From positions 124,001-188,000 of IMG/VR virus record IMGVR_UViG_3300043540_000321: 64,000 nt of DNA; one strand, written 5' to 3'. Positions 32,234-40,437 of this stretch are shown in pieces (positions within the stretch are counted from its first letter, which is position 1; each line of letters begins with the position of its first letter). The notes below the pieces were generated by a model that was given only the letters and a program-made list of their open reading frames with translations, was not told the origin of the DNA and searched no databases. The position numbers and the translations under genes are program-made. Source of the stretch: a virus.

Positions 32234-32254
32234 CCCCGCTCTGAAGAGACGGGG
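32234..32254 (-). repeat. Solo IS200/IS605-like right-end hairpin (type 2)
   Basis: CCCCG-CTCT-GA-AGAG-A-CGGGG, the same layout as 13664 with a changed but pairing inner stem. On the + strand it leads into about 110 nt of structured sequence (AACTCT/AGAGTT, CTCGC/GCGAG, GTTGC/GCAAC pairings to 32370). Confidence 0.5.
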
Positions 32255-32398
32255 CTTGAATAAACTCTCGCCAAAGAGTTGCCTCAAGACTAAACGCGAG
32301 ACTAGACGCTACGGGCAACCGTAGGTCAACCAACTGAACGATTTACTGCCCGTACGACAGTGTAGAAGAGTGTGTTATTCCAGATCCAGGAGCTTGAT

Positions 32399-33040
32399 AT
32401 GGGAAACCGAATTACAACCGAGTACAAACCAGGCAAAGGTGACTTGGGGTACTCCGAAATCATGCACGGGCTGGTCTTGAGGAAAGACCACCCTGCTTGT
32501 GAGGTGCAAGGTGCCTTCGAGGAAGTTCGGTCGGCGATCGAGTCTGTGTTGGTATTAGACCCAACCGTTCAGGACTGTAACTTAAAAGATGTTCTCATAT
32601 ACATCGATCGAAATATATTCTCCTTAGGTTCCTTCTGCTACAAGAAGGGAGATTCTAGCCGGCATGTGTTGCCTGAGTCTTTATTAAATTTTCTGAACCA
32701 GGAGACCGAACGTTTGAAGCAGACGTTAGGTAACTGCCCGGACTTTGTAGGGTATTCTCATCCTCTTCTTGTCGCCCTCGACCGGTGTCGAGTCGAGGTG
32801 AGGAAAGCTGAGCGTCGCTATAATGCGTGGAGATTCTGCGATGAGATGACAACTCATGTCGTCTACAACAATCATCTAGAGGGCAACATCTGCCTGCACG
32901 CCGCTATCCTCAATCGCTTAAGTGCCTACTTATTCGAGGCAACCCGGCAAGAGGCTATGTTCCTTGTAGCTACGGGGCTAAATGCCGAGCCTCGAGTCTG
33001 GCAATCAGAAGTCGAACCCTTCTGTACCACATCAATCTAG
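32399..33040 (+). CDS. PduO-type cobalamin adenosyltransferase-like (213 aa)
   Basis: The start is the ATG after CCAGGAG. The N-terminus ITTEYKPGKGDLGYSEIMHG, then LRKDHPACEVQGAFEEVRSA, matches the PduO pattern (T-x-x-GD-G-T-G and K-D-x-R-v-E-a-x-G-x-x-DE-n-s). The C-terminal CRVEVRKAERR and ILNRLSAYLFEATR fit the conserved R-x-x-C-R-x-AER and LNRLSD-x-LF-x-x-AR. This enzyme transfers adenosyl from ATP to Co(I) of cobalamin. The gene is 90 nt before a B12-dependent reductase, which needs exactly that cofactor. It is divergent, so activity is not certain. Confidence 0.75.
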   Translation: MGNRITTEYKPGKGDLGYSEIMHGLVLRKDHPACEVQGAFEEVRSAIESVLVLDPTVQDCNLKDVLIYIDRNIFSLGSFCYKKGDSSRHVLPESLLNFLNQETERLKQTLGNCPDFVGYSHPLLVALDRCRVEVRKAERRYNAWRFCDEMTTHVVYNNHLEGNICLHAAILNRLSAYLFEATRQEAMFLVATGLNAEPRVWQSEVEPFCTTSI

Positions 33041-33066
33041 CTCCAGTAAATCGATCACAATTCTTC

Positions 33067-33102
33067 AGACGTTCTCTCTTAAGTTGAGGGAACGTCTGAT
33101 TT
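33067..33102 (+). terminator. Hairpin with U-run before the reductase gene
   Basis: CAGACGTTC / GAACGTCTG stem plus partial inner pairing, followed by ATTTTTG. It lies only about 30 nt before the reductase ATG, so it may act as an attenuator. Confidence 0.65.
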
Positions 33103-33129
33103 TTGCAACCCTACACCCAACGACGACCT

Positions 33130-36100
33130 ATGTACGACCTCCGTTACGTCGATGTTATAAACCCGATCTACCTGACAAAGGAATTCTTAGAGCCCTACGC
33201 AGCAAAGGAACCTCCCTTCGCAAATGCCGTCGCCCTCATCACAGCGATGAGAACTTACCTTCGCTTCGTCGACGAGTTCGGGCGGCGGGAGAAGTGGTGG
33301 GAGATGTGTCTCCGAGTTACGGAGTACAGCCTGTCTCTATACCGTGGACCCGCCTCGTTTGAAGAACTGAAGAAGGAGGCTGAGGAGTTCTTCGATCACA
33401 TCTTCAACCTGAAGATATTTCCTGCCGGCAGAACGATGTGGATTGGCGGAACGAAAGTTACCGACACCGACGGAACGAGCAACATGAATTGCAGCTTCAG
33501 AGTGATAGACTCTCTCGATGCCTATTCGGAGATGCTCTACCTATCTCTCTGTGGGTCTGGAACCGGGTTTTCTGTAGAACGACGATACGTTGATAAATTA
33601 CCCAAGTTGATTGTTCCTGAGGTAATCCACCAACCGTACAACCCTAAACCAAAGGACAAGCGGTACGAGAACACGATCGTTAAGGTTGGGACGAAGGAGT
33701 TCTCTCTTCGAACTCCTTATCTAATTAATAAATTTGACAGTTGCCTGGAGCGTCATGCCGACTCTGTCTCTGCCTTCGAGGCATCCATCACCGTCGGGGA
33801 TAGCAAAGTCGGCTGGGCTGTAGCCGTCAAGGCTCTTTTAAGACTGCTGACTTGTTATTCCATCAAGCAGATCATCATTAACTACGACAGCATTCGAAGG
33901 GCTGGCGAGAGGTTGATGACGTTCGGCGGGCGAGCGTCTGGGCCCGACCCTCTCCGTTGGTCGATCGGGCGCGTGATGGAAATTATTAAAGCGTGTGACG
34001 GAAGGTTGAGTTCGAGGGATGCGATGGATATCTCCAACATCCTCGGGTTCGCTGTCGTATCGGGTGGCGTCCGGCGCACCGCTCAGATTACCCTGGGAGA
34101 CATAGACGATGTGGACTTCATCACGGCCAAGTATGGGCTGTGGGATGAGAAAAACCACCCCGAGCTGAAGATATTCCAGGAAACGAGATCGCTCAGCAAC
34201 AACTCCGTCCATGTGTGGAAGAAGCCACCGCTGAAACAACTTAAGGATATTCTTGCTCGCGCTCGGTACAACGGCGAGCCCGGATTCTACATCGCAGAAA
34301 ACGCGCTGAAGCGTCATCCTAGATACAAGGGTACTAACCCATGTGGAGAGATCTTGCTGGACTCTTCTCAAACTTGTAACTTGTGTGAGGTAGTCGTTTC
34401 AGCCTTTGTCAAGAACGGTCGCTTCCAGTACAAAGAGTTCGAGTACGCTCTGCGTTTAGCCACTCGCCACGGCAGCCGAATTACTAATATTCAGATGTGG
34501 CATCCCGATTGGGATGTCATCCAAAAACGCGATCGCCTGCTCGGTGTCTCTCTAACCGGACAGGTTGACGCTTGGCAGATGTTGGGCTGGGCGTATCAGA
34601 TTAATGAAAGTGGATCCTACACCCACGGCACAGACGAGCGCGTCCAGGATGTGCTTCACCTGGCGAAGCAAGCTGTTCGAACGGAGGCTGATAGCTATCA
34701 TGCCGAGATGGGCATCCCTCAGTCGTTGTTAACAACATGCGTCAAACCCAGTGGTTGTAGACCCTGGAATGCTTTAACGACAACAGACCAAGGGGTATTA
34801 ACTTTGGAGGAGTTGTTGGAGAAGCACCCAGACGATAAGGTTTGGGGTGATATGGAGGGGTACAGAGCAGTAAATGAGGGAGTGCTGAGCAAAATTACCA
34901 AGTCATATAATAACGGAGTCGAAACTGTACACGACATACAGCTCTCTCTAGGGTTTAGACTTCAGTCAACCGGAAATCACCGCTGGTTTGTGAAAGAACG
35001 AGTAGTGCGTTCGGCAAACTCTAAGAGACGATTGGTACGATTGGTAGATGTGCATCAGTGGGTCGAAACTAAAGACCTTCAACCAGGAGATGTAATAGAA
35101 GTTCGGCCGAACACCTACAACAAAGTTGAAGAGGCCCCTCTACAGAGAGTAAATAAGCTTGCTTTTTCTATGCGGAACGATGCAACGCCTATCCTCCAAC
35201 CAGACCGAATGAACCCAGAACTCGGCTGGTTGTTAGGGTACCTCTGGGGAAATGGAGCCATGTCTCAGGGTGGATATAGAATCCGGTTTGTGGACGAGCT
35301 GCAAACCAAGTTAGAAAAGGTCGAACAGATATTGAGAAGTCAATTTGGTATTGACAGCTCTGTTCGAAAGTTAAATGACCGCAAGGCATTTTCTTTAGAG
35401 GTGGGTAGCAAACATCTATGGCACTGGCTGATAAAGAACGAGGTATGGAAGTACTATGCTGATGGGTTGGACATTATTCCAAAAATAGTGCGCTCTTCAT
35501 CGAGGGAAACTATTATTGCGTTCATTGCTGGTCTAGTTGACTCGGATGGATGGGTAGGTTACTCGAGAAAAGAACAACAGGTAAAAACTGTAGTCTTGTC
35601 GAGCGCGTACGACCTATTTGCAGAACATCTTCAGCATGTAGCTCTATCTGTGGGTTTGTGTATCGGAAGGTCGCTAAACTCAAAGGGAGATAACCTACAG
35701 GAACAAAAACATATCTGGTTGATGGGGTTCAACCAATATTCCGATTCAGAAAGTTTTGAAATTCTTTCAAAACACTCTCTGAAGATTCAATCCATCTACC
35801 ATTTACCTGGTAGATGGGTTCATGAAAACCCTGCCCGGAATACTAAACCTCTAGGAGAGGTTATATCGATACAAGAAAGTGGCGAAATGCCTACCTTCGA
35901 TATCGAAGTCGAAAACACTCACTGGTACTATGCCGGAGCGTTTAAGAGTCATAACACCGTTAGCCTGGTCGCTGGCTGTAGCTCGGGTGCTCATATGGGA
36001 TATGCCCCCTACTACATCCGTCGGATGCAGATTGATCGTCATGACCCTCTCGCTCATGCACTTCTGTCCAAGGGTCTGAACCCCCGTCCAAAGAACAACC

Positions 36101-36549
36101 AGGGCGACGACCTCTACGGAGAAGGCGTAACAACCTGGGTGTTCGACTTCCCCATGACTTCCAACACTCCTATCCGAGCGATCGACGAGCCCGCGGTTTC
36201 GCAACTCGAACGGTATAAAGAGTTGATGCGACTGTACGTGGAACATAACGTCAGCTTCACCTGTTCAGTCGACGACCACGAATGGGATACAGTTGCGGAG
36301 TGGGTTTACAAGAACTGGGATGACATTGTGGGGATAGCCTTCTTCCCTAAATTCGATCCTACGATCGGCACGCCAAACCCAGACCTCGCCTATATCCCCT
36401 GTAGTAAAGAGGCCTACCAGGAACTGGCGGCGACCATGCCTCAGTTTACCGAATCAGAACTGAACGACCTGGTCGCTCAGTTCGAGACGGAATATGAGGA
36501 GTACAGCCTGGATTCAGAGTGCTCCACCGGAGCTTGCCCAGTTCGTTAA
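33130..36549 (+). CDS. Class II (B12-dependent) ribonucleotide reductase with intein
   Basis: The start is ATG 33130; a TTG at 33103 is possible. Without the intein the protein is 739 residues, the length I recall for the Lactobacillus monomeric RTPR. Visible motifs: MNCSF, LCGSGTGFSVE, GGVRRTAQITLGD, TNPCGEILL, CNLCEV and the C-terminal redox pair CSTGACPVR. The enzyme reduces ribonucleotides through an adenosylcobalamin radical. The intein sits between KPSG and TVSL, a conserved active-site stretch. The adenosyltransferase gene upstream would supply the cofactor. A 16-bp terminator follows. Confidence 0.92.
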   Translation: MYDLRYVDVINPIYLTKEFLEPYAAKEPPFANAVALITAMRTYLRFVDEFGRREKWWEMCLRVTEYSLSLYRGPASFEELKKEAEEFFDHIFNLKIFPAGRTMWIGGTKVTDTDGTSNMNCSFRVIDSLDAYSEMLYLSLCGSGTGFSVERRYVDKLPKLIVPEVIHQPYNPKPKDKRYENTIVKVGTKEFSLRTPYLINKFDSCLERHADSVSAFEASITVGDSKVGWAVAVKALLRLLTCYSIKQIIINYDSIRRAGERLMTFGGRASGPDPLRWSIGRVMEIIKACDGRLSSRDAMDISNILGFAVVSGGVRRTAQITLGDIDDVDFITAKYGLWDEKNHPELKIFQETRSLSNNSVHVWKKPPLKQLKDILARARYNGEPGFYIAENALKRHPRYKGTNPCGEILLDSSQTCNLCEVVVSAFVKNGRFQYKEFEYALRLATRHGSRITNIQMWHPDWDVIQKRDRLLGVSLTGQVDAWQMLGWAYQINESGSYTHGTDERVQDVLHLAKQAVRTEADSYHAEMGIPQSLLTTCVKPSGCRPWNALTTTDQGVLTLEELLEKHPDDKVWGDMEGYRAVNEGVLSKITKSYNNGVETVHDIQLSLGFRLQSTGNHRWFVKERVVRSANSKRRLVRLVDVHQWVETKDLQPGDVIEVRPNTYNKVEEAPLQRVNKLAFSMRNDATPILQPDRMNPELGWLLGYLWGNGAMSQGGYRIRFVDELQTKLEKVEQILRSQFGIDSSVRKLNDRKAFSLEVGSKHLWHWLIKNEVWKYYADGLDIIPKIVRSSSRETIIAFIAGLVDSDGWVGYSRKEQQVKTVVLSSAYDLFAEHLQHVALSVGLCIGRSLNSKGDNLQEQKHIWLMGFNQYSDSESFEILSKHSLKIQSIYHLPGRWVHENPARNTKPLGEVISIQESGEMPTFDIEVENTHWYYAGAFKSHNTVSLVAGCSSGAHMGYAPYYIRRMQIDRHDPLAHALLSKGLNPRPKNNQGDDLYGEGVTTWVFDFPMTSNTPIRAIDEPAVSQLERYKELMRLYVEHNVSFTCSVDDHEWDTVAEWVYKNWDDIVGIAFFPKFDPTIGTPNPDLAYIPCSKEAYQELAATMPQFTESELNDLVAQFETEYEEYSLDSECSTGACPVR
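34756..35955 (+). mobile_element. Intein with LAGLIDADG endonuclease, 400 aa, in the reductase
   Basis: It begins with Cys (after KPSG) and ends His-Asn, followed by Thr of the host protein: standard splice residues. Splicing blocks near the ends are visible (STGNHRWFV; MPTFDIEVENTHWYYAGAFK). Two dodecapeptide motifs occur: LLGYLWGNGA, where the usual acidic residue is Asn, and IAGLVDSDGW with intact Asp. The first motif may therefore be impaired and homing activity reduced. Boundaries follow from the PSG/T host motif. Confidence 0.9.
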
Positions 36550-36567
36550 TAAAAAGTTAAGTCTTAA

Positions 36568-36609
36568 GATAGAGGGAATCCAGACCTGGATTCCCTCTAT
36601 CTTTTTTTT
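36568..36609 (+). terminator. Intrinsic terminator
   Basis: Perfect 16-bp stem GATAGAGGGAATCCAG with a 2-nt loop and a TTTTTTTT run. Confidence 0.9.
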
Positions 36610-36855
36610 GAACTAGAACGATGTTGAAACACCAAGAAAATGATATCGCTGCGATCTGGCAGCGAACTCCTGTGATTCGTTACTCAGGTGGCACACTTGA
36701 CGGGGCCTTAATTAATGAGATTGGCGACGAGATGCTCCAGCAACTTATTGCTGAAACAGAACTCAGCGTCATGGATATTAAGAACCAGCTCACAGAAGCG
36801 GAGCTGGAAGCCCCCGCGATTCATCCGGGGGAGGAAAGCGAGAGGCTGAATTTAT

Positions 36856-37254
36856 TCAGCCATGATGCGGGTCATTGATGTAGTCAAGGATTTTCTGAGT
36901 ACTGATCTTGCCAGTTGTATCGAAGCCATACGAATGCGTCCACAAGCTAGGCAATTTAAGCAACTCTGGAAACTCCTGTCTGAGAATGCGAGCTGACCTT
37001 CCTTTGAATGCTTTGACGACTTGTGCAATGGAATGAGTTGGATCATATTCCACCAACAAATGCACGTGGTCTGATGCAATCTCTAACGCCTTGATAAACC
37101 ATCCCTGCTCCTTCGCTACGCCATAGAAAATCTCGGCACAGCGCTGCTTTAGGTCTTCGCGTCGGTAAAAGATTTTCCTGCGCCTGCATGGAATCCATAT
37201 CAAGTGGACTGTTGCCAGCCCAACCGCGTGATTGTAATGTTTGTATTCCGTCAT
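36856..37254 (-). CDS. tnpA: IS200/IS605 TnpA, HUH Y1 transposase
   Basis: 132 residues, typical for the family. The HUH metal motif is visible (SDHVHLLVEY) and the nucleophilic Tyr lies in the C-terminal helix (KILDYINDP). The segment SLWTHSYGFDTTG matches the usual W-x-x-S-Y-x-x-T-x-G. It cuts and joins single-stranded ends by a 5'-phosphotyrosine bond. It looks intact and is divergent from tnpB, with 64 nt between. Confidence 0.92.
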   Translation of the reverse strand: MTEYKHYNHAVGLATVHLIWIPCRRRKIFYRREDLKQRCAEIFYGVAKEQGWFIKALEIASDHVHLLVEYDPTHSIAQVVKAFKGRSARILRQEFPELLKLPSLWTHSYGFDTTGKISTQKILDYINDPHHG

Positions 37255-37318
37255 TGTAGATAGCTAGCACTCATCTACAATCTATAGTACAATAAAACTA
37301 TCTGTTAAATTCCTCGGT

Positions 37319-38869
37319 ATGCCCCGTAGCAGCACTCCCACCTTCATAACCGATGTCCCGCTCATTGTGACTAGTACTGATGAGCGAGAATTAACAGCGC
37401 GGTTTAATGCCGGGTTAAGGCTGCTCAACAATTGCCTGGGTGAAGCGCAAACTCGAATGAGGCTTGTCCGAAAAAGCGAGCTATTTCAGCAAGCTTTGAA
37501 ATTGCCCAAGACAATCAAAAACGACAAGGGCAAAGATGTAGCAAACCCATTGCGGAGAGACGCTTTCAAAGCAGCGCGGGAGGCGCATCGCTATTCAGAG
37601 TATGATCTTCATGCGTATGCAGGCAGGGTTGCCAAAGACGCAGTATGGATAGCCCAAAAGCTCGATGCGAATACTATCCAAAAGATTGCAACACGGGTAT
37701 TCAAAGCAACTGAAAGGGTGCTTTTGGGCAGAGCTAAGAAGATTCGCTTCAAGGGCTTCAATCGCTTCCGCTCGGTAGAAGGCAAGTCAAACAAGACTGG
37801 GATTCGCTGGAAAGATAATCAGCTTGTTTGGGGAGATCTGATTCTTCAGCCACTGATTGGTGAAAATGATCCAGTTCTACTGCATGGGCTAAACAGCCCA
37901 GTGAAGTATGTCCGGCTAATCAAGAGAGAGTTGAATGGCAAGACGCGCTATTTCGCTCAACTAGTCAACGAAGGACTGCCATTTCAGAAACCCAAAAACA
38001 CAGTCGGGGATGATCTAATTGGACTGGATCTCAATGTCAGCGCTGTGGCTGTAGTTGGGGATACTCGGTCTGAGTTGCTGCCTTTTGCCAATAAAGTCCC
38101 AACCTACGACAAAGAGATTGCAGCGCTTCAACGGCAGATGCAGCGCTCTCAGAGGACTAGCAATCCAGAGAATTACGAGCCAAACTTTGAGGCTCGCAAA
38201 GGTCGAAAGACCGTAACCAAGCTTGGTAAACCCAAGAAGGGCAAACGCAAGTGGCGTAAGTCAAAGCGCTACCTGCGAATCGCCCAAAAGAAACGGGAAT
38301 TGCAGCGGCGTAAAGCCGCCTATGCAAAGTCCGAGAACAGGAAACTGGTCAATGATACGCTGCGTATCGGCAAGACCATCAAAACTGAGAACGTCTCAGT
38401 CAAAGGCTGGCAAAAGCGCTACGGTAAAGCTATCGGTGCAAAGTCGCCTGGATTCTTCATGAGTGAACTTGTTCGCAAGGCTGAAAGGGCTGGTGGACAA
38501 GTCATTAAGTTTTCGACCCAGAGAACCGCACTATCTCAAACTCATCTCAGTGGTGAGCGCGTCAAGAAGTCTCTCTCAGAGCGCATCCACAAGGATGTGA
38601 CAGGTTTCGAGATGCACCGAGATTTGTTCAGTGCGTTTTTGGCTCGATACGTTGTTGAGGATCAGTTGCTATTGCAGGCTGCTCAATTTGAGTATCCAGG
38701 GCTGGAACCAGCCTTGATGGAGGCATGGCAACGCTATCTCCAATCCGCAAATCAAGTAGGCTCGTCCGAACGTAGGCAGGCTCAACCTCCCTCAGAGCGG
38801 ATCTCCATTAATTCCGAAAAAGCCAACCAGATAGGAGACTCCTGTAAGTCAGTCCGACAAGTTGGTTAA
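37319..38869 (+). CDS. tnpB: TnpB-like RNA-guided nuclease lacking the zinc finger
   Basis: 516 residues. RuvC residues are visible: GLDLNVSAVAVV (Asp), IKTENVSVKGW (Glu) and HRDLFSAFLARY (Asp). In most TnpB proteins a Cys4 zinc finger lies between the last two; here that part reads QTHLSGERVKKSLSERIHKD, without Cys pairs. A C-terminal extension of about 80 polar residues follows. TnpB uses the element's right-end RNA to cut DNA. The hairpin at 38884 may be the 3' end of that RNA. Confidence 0.85.
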   Translation: MPRSSTPTFITDVPLIVTSTDERELTARFNAGLRLLNNCLGEAQTRMRLVRKSELFQQALKLPKTIKNDKGKDVANPLRRDAFKAAREAHRYSEYDLHAYAGRVAKDAVWIAQKLDANTIQKIATRVFKATERVLLGRAKKIRFKGFNRFRSVEGKSNKTGIRWKDNQLVWGDLILQPLIGENDPVLLHGLNSPVKYVRLIKRELNGKTRYFAQLVNEGLPFQKPKNTVGDDLIGLDLNVSAVAVVGDTRSELLPFANKVPTYDKEIAALQRQMQRSQRTSNPENYEPNFEARKGRKTVTKLGKPKKGKRKWRKSKRYLRIAQKKRELQRRKAAYAKSENRKLVNDTLRIGKTIKTENVSVKGWQKRYGKAIGAKSPGFFMSELVRKAERAGGQVIKFSTQRTALSQTHLSGERVKKSLSERIHKDVTGFEMHRDLFSAFLARYVVEDQLLLQAAQFEYPGLEPALMEAWQRYLQSANQVGSSERRQAQPPSERISINSEKANQIGDSCKSVRQVG

Positions 38870-38947
38870 AGGTTCGGAGGGAACCCCCTGTTTTCTAAAC
38901 GGGGGAGGGTTCAGCTCATTGGAAGTTGTTAAGGAAGTGACCGAAGC

Positions 38948-39238
38948 ATGACTGAGACAAAAAAGTTCGAATCGTTCGTTGAAAGGGAACGCTACCTGAT
39001 GGAGTTCCCTCTGTATTATGTTGATGACGAAGCCCGGCGAATAAAAATTCTCAAGTGGCAGAAAGATGCCACACGGGTGGCGGGCGCTAAGCGAATTAAT
39101 GGTTCGCCTGAAATAATTATGGCGACCGGAGTTATTGAGTCGGTCGATCGTGGGGTATGGGGGTTCGGAGGCGACTCCTGGGCCGTGACGATCGACGGCG
39201 AAGTGGTACCGTCTCATTTAGTAAAGCTGGCAGCCTGA
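38948..39238 (+). CDS. Unknown protein (96 aa)
   Basis: The ATG overlaps the stop of the IS-interrupted gene. A charged N-terminus is followed by a beta-rich end (GVWGFGGDSWAVTIDGEVVPSHLVKLAA), like a small SH3-type fold. Function unknown. Its own transcription may now depend on the inserted element. Confidence 0.65.
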   Translation: MTETKKFESFVERERYLMEFPLYYVDDEARRIKILKWQKDATRVAGAKRINGSPEIIMATGVIESVDRGVWGFGGDSWAVTIDGEVVPSHLVKLAA

Positions 39239-39240
39239 AC

Positions 39241-39504
39241 ATGAGAATAACTGACGAGCAGGAGCGCTACCCCTATTACCTGGGAGCAGCCGCGAAGAAT
39301 TTAATCACGGGCGAAGAGGGATACGTCTCTTCTATCTGGATAGACGACACGGGAACTCTGTACCCTCTAATCCGTGTCTATGACGGCAGTCGCCCGACGC
39401 ATGAATCAATCCATAGTCTGACTGATGCAGGCTGGACGATCGATACTCGTGATTCAGAAGTAACCGAGAGGAAGCAATGTTTGAACGGTTCAAGCAACTT
39501 TTAA
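39241..39504 (+). CDS. Small beta-rich unknown protein (87 aa)
   Basis: The ATG comes 2 nt after the previous stop and the ribosome site is weak. The sequence AKNLITGEEGYVSSIWIDDT.. YPLIRVYDGSRP suggests a small beta barrel. It overlaps the next gene by 28 nt. Confidence 0.55.
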   Translation: MRITDEQERYPYYLGAAAKNLITGEEGYVSSIWIDDTGTLYPLIRVYDGSRPTHESIHSLTDAGWTIDTRDSEVTERKQCLNGSSNF

Positions 39505-39869
39505 CAGACAAGACTTTTGTAGTCCGAGCCGGAATCGCCGCTCTAACAGTCACGATCGTCGGATCTTTGTGGTCGGACGTTCTATGGGTGCGACTTTTGG
39601 GAGACGTGGCCTTCTTCTCCTGGATGGTTGGGTGTATCCCTCTCTACAGGGAGAGAAGTTCTTCTAAAATGCCTATTTACTACGGCATCCTGGCCGCGAA
39701 CTTTATCCTCTTCTTTGTTAACCTACCGACAGTTTTGTTGTTCTTAAAGTTAGCTGTCGCGGCCTGGTTGATCCTTCCGAACGACGATGACGATGATGAT
39801 GGAGGGCTCTTCGACGTTGAGTTCGATGGCGACGACTTTAATCCAGCGAACTTGGAGGCTGCTAGATGA
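39477..39869 (+). CDS. Membrane protein with Asp-rich tail (130 aa)
   Basis: GAGAGGAAG precedes the ATG. Codons 3-5 (GAA CGG TTC) form a GAACGGTTC dyad. Three or four membrane segments (AGIAALTVTIVGSLW, GDVAFFSWMVGCIPLY, YGILAANFILFFVNLP, LLFLKLAVAAWLIL) are followed by NDDDDDDGG. It recalls the smaller 10129 protein. Coupled to the next gene by ATGA. Function unknown. Confidence 0.7.
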   Translation: MFERFKQLLTDKTFVVRAGIAALTVTIVGSLWSDVLWVRLLGDVAFFSWMVGCIPLYRERSSSKMPIYYGILAANFILFFVNLPTVLLFLKLAVAAWLILPNDDDDDDGGLFDVEFDGDDFNPANLEAAR

Positions 39870-40098
39870 GTGAAGTTCATCTAACGCTCCAGCAGGTCGA
39901 GATAGCCGTCTACATCGGTGCTGAGTACGAGGCGAACCTTCCACCATCACAATCGGAGAGGCGCGTCAGGCTCTAGCCTTCGATGTTTTCGGCGTGGAGA
40001 AGTGGACAGGACTAACGACTGAGCAGAGAGAGGTCGCTCTGCTCTACTTTAATCAAGGAAGAGATAGGGAGAAGCAATATCCGGTTCCAGAAGGTTAA
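39866..40098 (+). pseudogene. Frameshifted small gene (about 77 codons)
   Basis: The ATG overlaps the previous stop. MSEVHLTLQQVEIAVYIGAE.. stops early; from about 39943 the -1 frame continues well (TITIGEARQALAFDVFGVEK.. to 40098). The joined protein would be soluble and helical. The lesion is in GAACCTTCCACC. Confidence 0.5.
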
Positions 40099-40127
40099 CC
40101 TGACCACATTACGGACAAGTCGGGCGG

Positions 40128-40158
40128 GTAGGTTAGCGATAGCCTACCTGTTTTGTTT
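40128..40158 (+). terminator. Terminator-like hairpin next to a start codon
   Basis: GGTAGG..AG / ..CCTACC stem with a TGTTTTGTTT tail. The next ATG is at 40159, right after the U-rich tail. Confidence 0.6.
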
Positions 40159-40431
40159 ATGACAGACTCTTCAAAAAGACCGCCAGCACCGTTCAGTTTT
40201 GCTAAGTTCATTACATTCTTCGGCGGTACAAAACTTCTGGCCCTGCTGACAGTCGGGTTAGTTGTGATGGTCAACCGTTGGTGGGTCGTCTACCTGATGG
40301 GTCTCCTTTTATTAAATGCGATGATCGCAATGCTGGTCACGCGATCGCATGAGGAAGACCACCTCGCCGCCTGGATCATTACCTGGCTGGTGGATTTATT
40401 AATTCTGACGCTGGGAGCCTACTTCTGGTGA
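40159..40431 (+). CDS. Small membrane protein (90 aa)
   Basis: The ATG directly follows a terminator-like U-run and no ribosome site is seen. Segments LLALLTVGLVVMV, WWVVYLMGLLLLNAMIAMLV and WIITWLVDLLILTLGAY give three spans. Function unknown. Confidence 0.6.
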   Translation: MTDSSKRPPAPFSFAKFITFFGGTKLLALLTVGLVVMVNRWWVVYLMGLLLLNAMIAMLVTRSHEEDHLAAWIITWLVDLLILTLGAYFW

Positions 40432-40437
40432 TATCTA

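Larger units (their letters stand above)
36810..38921. mobile_element. IS605-type element with divergent tnpA and tnpB
   Basis: The limits are inferred from restoration of the interrupted gene. It contains tnpA on the minus strand and tnpB on the plus strand. Hairpins lie near both ends: CCCCCG/CGGGGG (36811-36831) and GGCTGAA/TTCAGCC (near 36842-36859) on the left, and CCCCC-GTTT/AAAC-GGGGG (38884-38905) on the right. Such elements transpose as single strands and leave no target duplication. Confidence 0.75.
36621..38951 (+). pseudogene. Small gene interrupted by IS605-type element
   Basis: The left part, 36621-36809, encodes MLKHQENDIAAIWQRTPVIR.. NQLTEAELE. The right part, about 38922-38951, continues in frame as VVKEVTEA and stops in an ATGA overlap with the next gene at 38948, just like neighbouring gene borders. 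Joined, the host gene would encode about 72 residues. The element occupies the space between. Function of the host gene unknown. Confidence 0.65.

Noticed and set aside
33040-33130. Cobalamin riboswitch before the B12-dependent reductase
   Set aside because: The gap is about 90 nt and mostly a terminator hairpin; I see no B12 box and there is no room for the full riboswitch.
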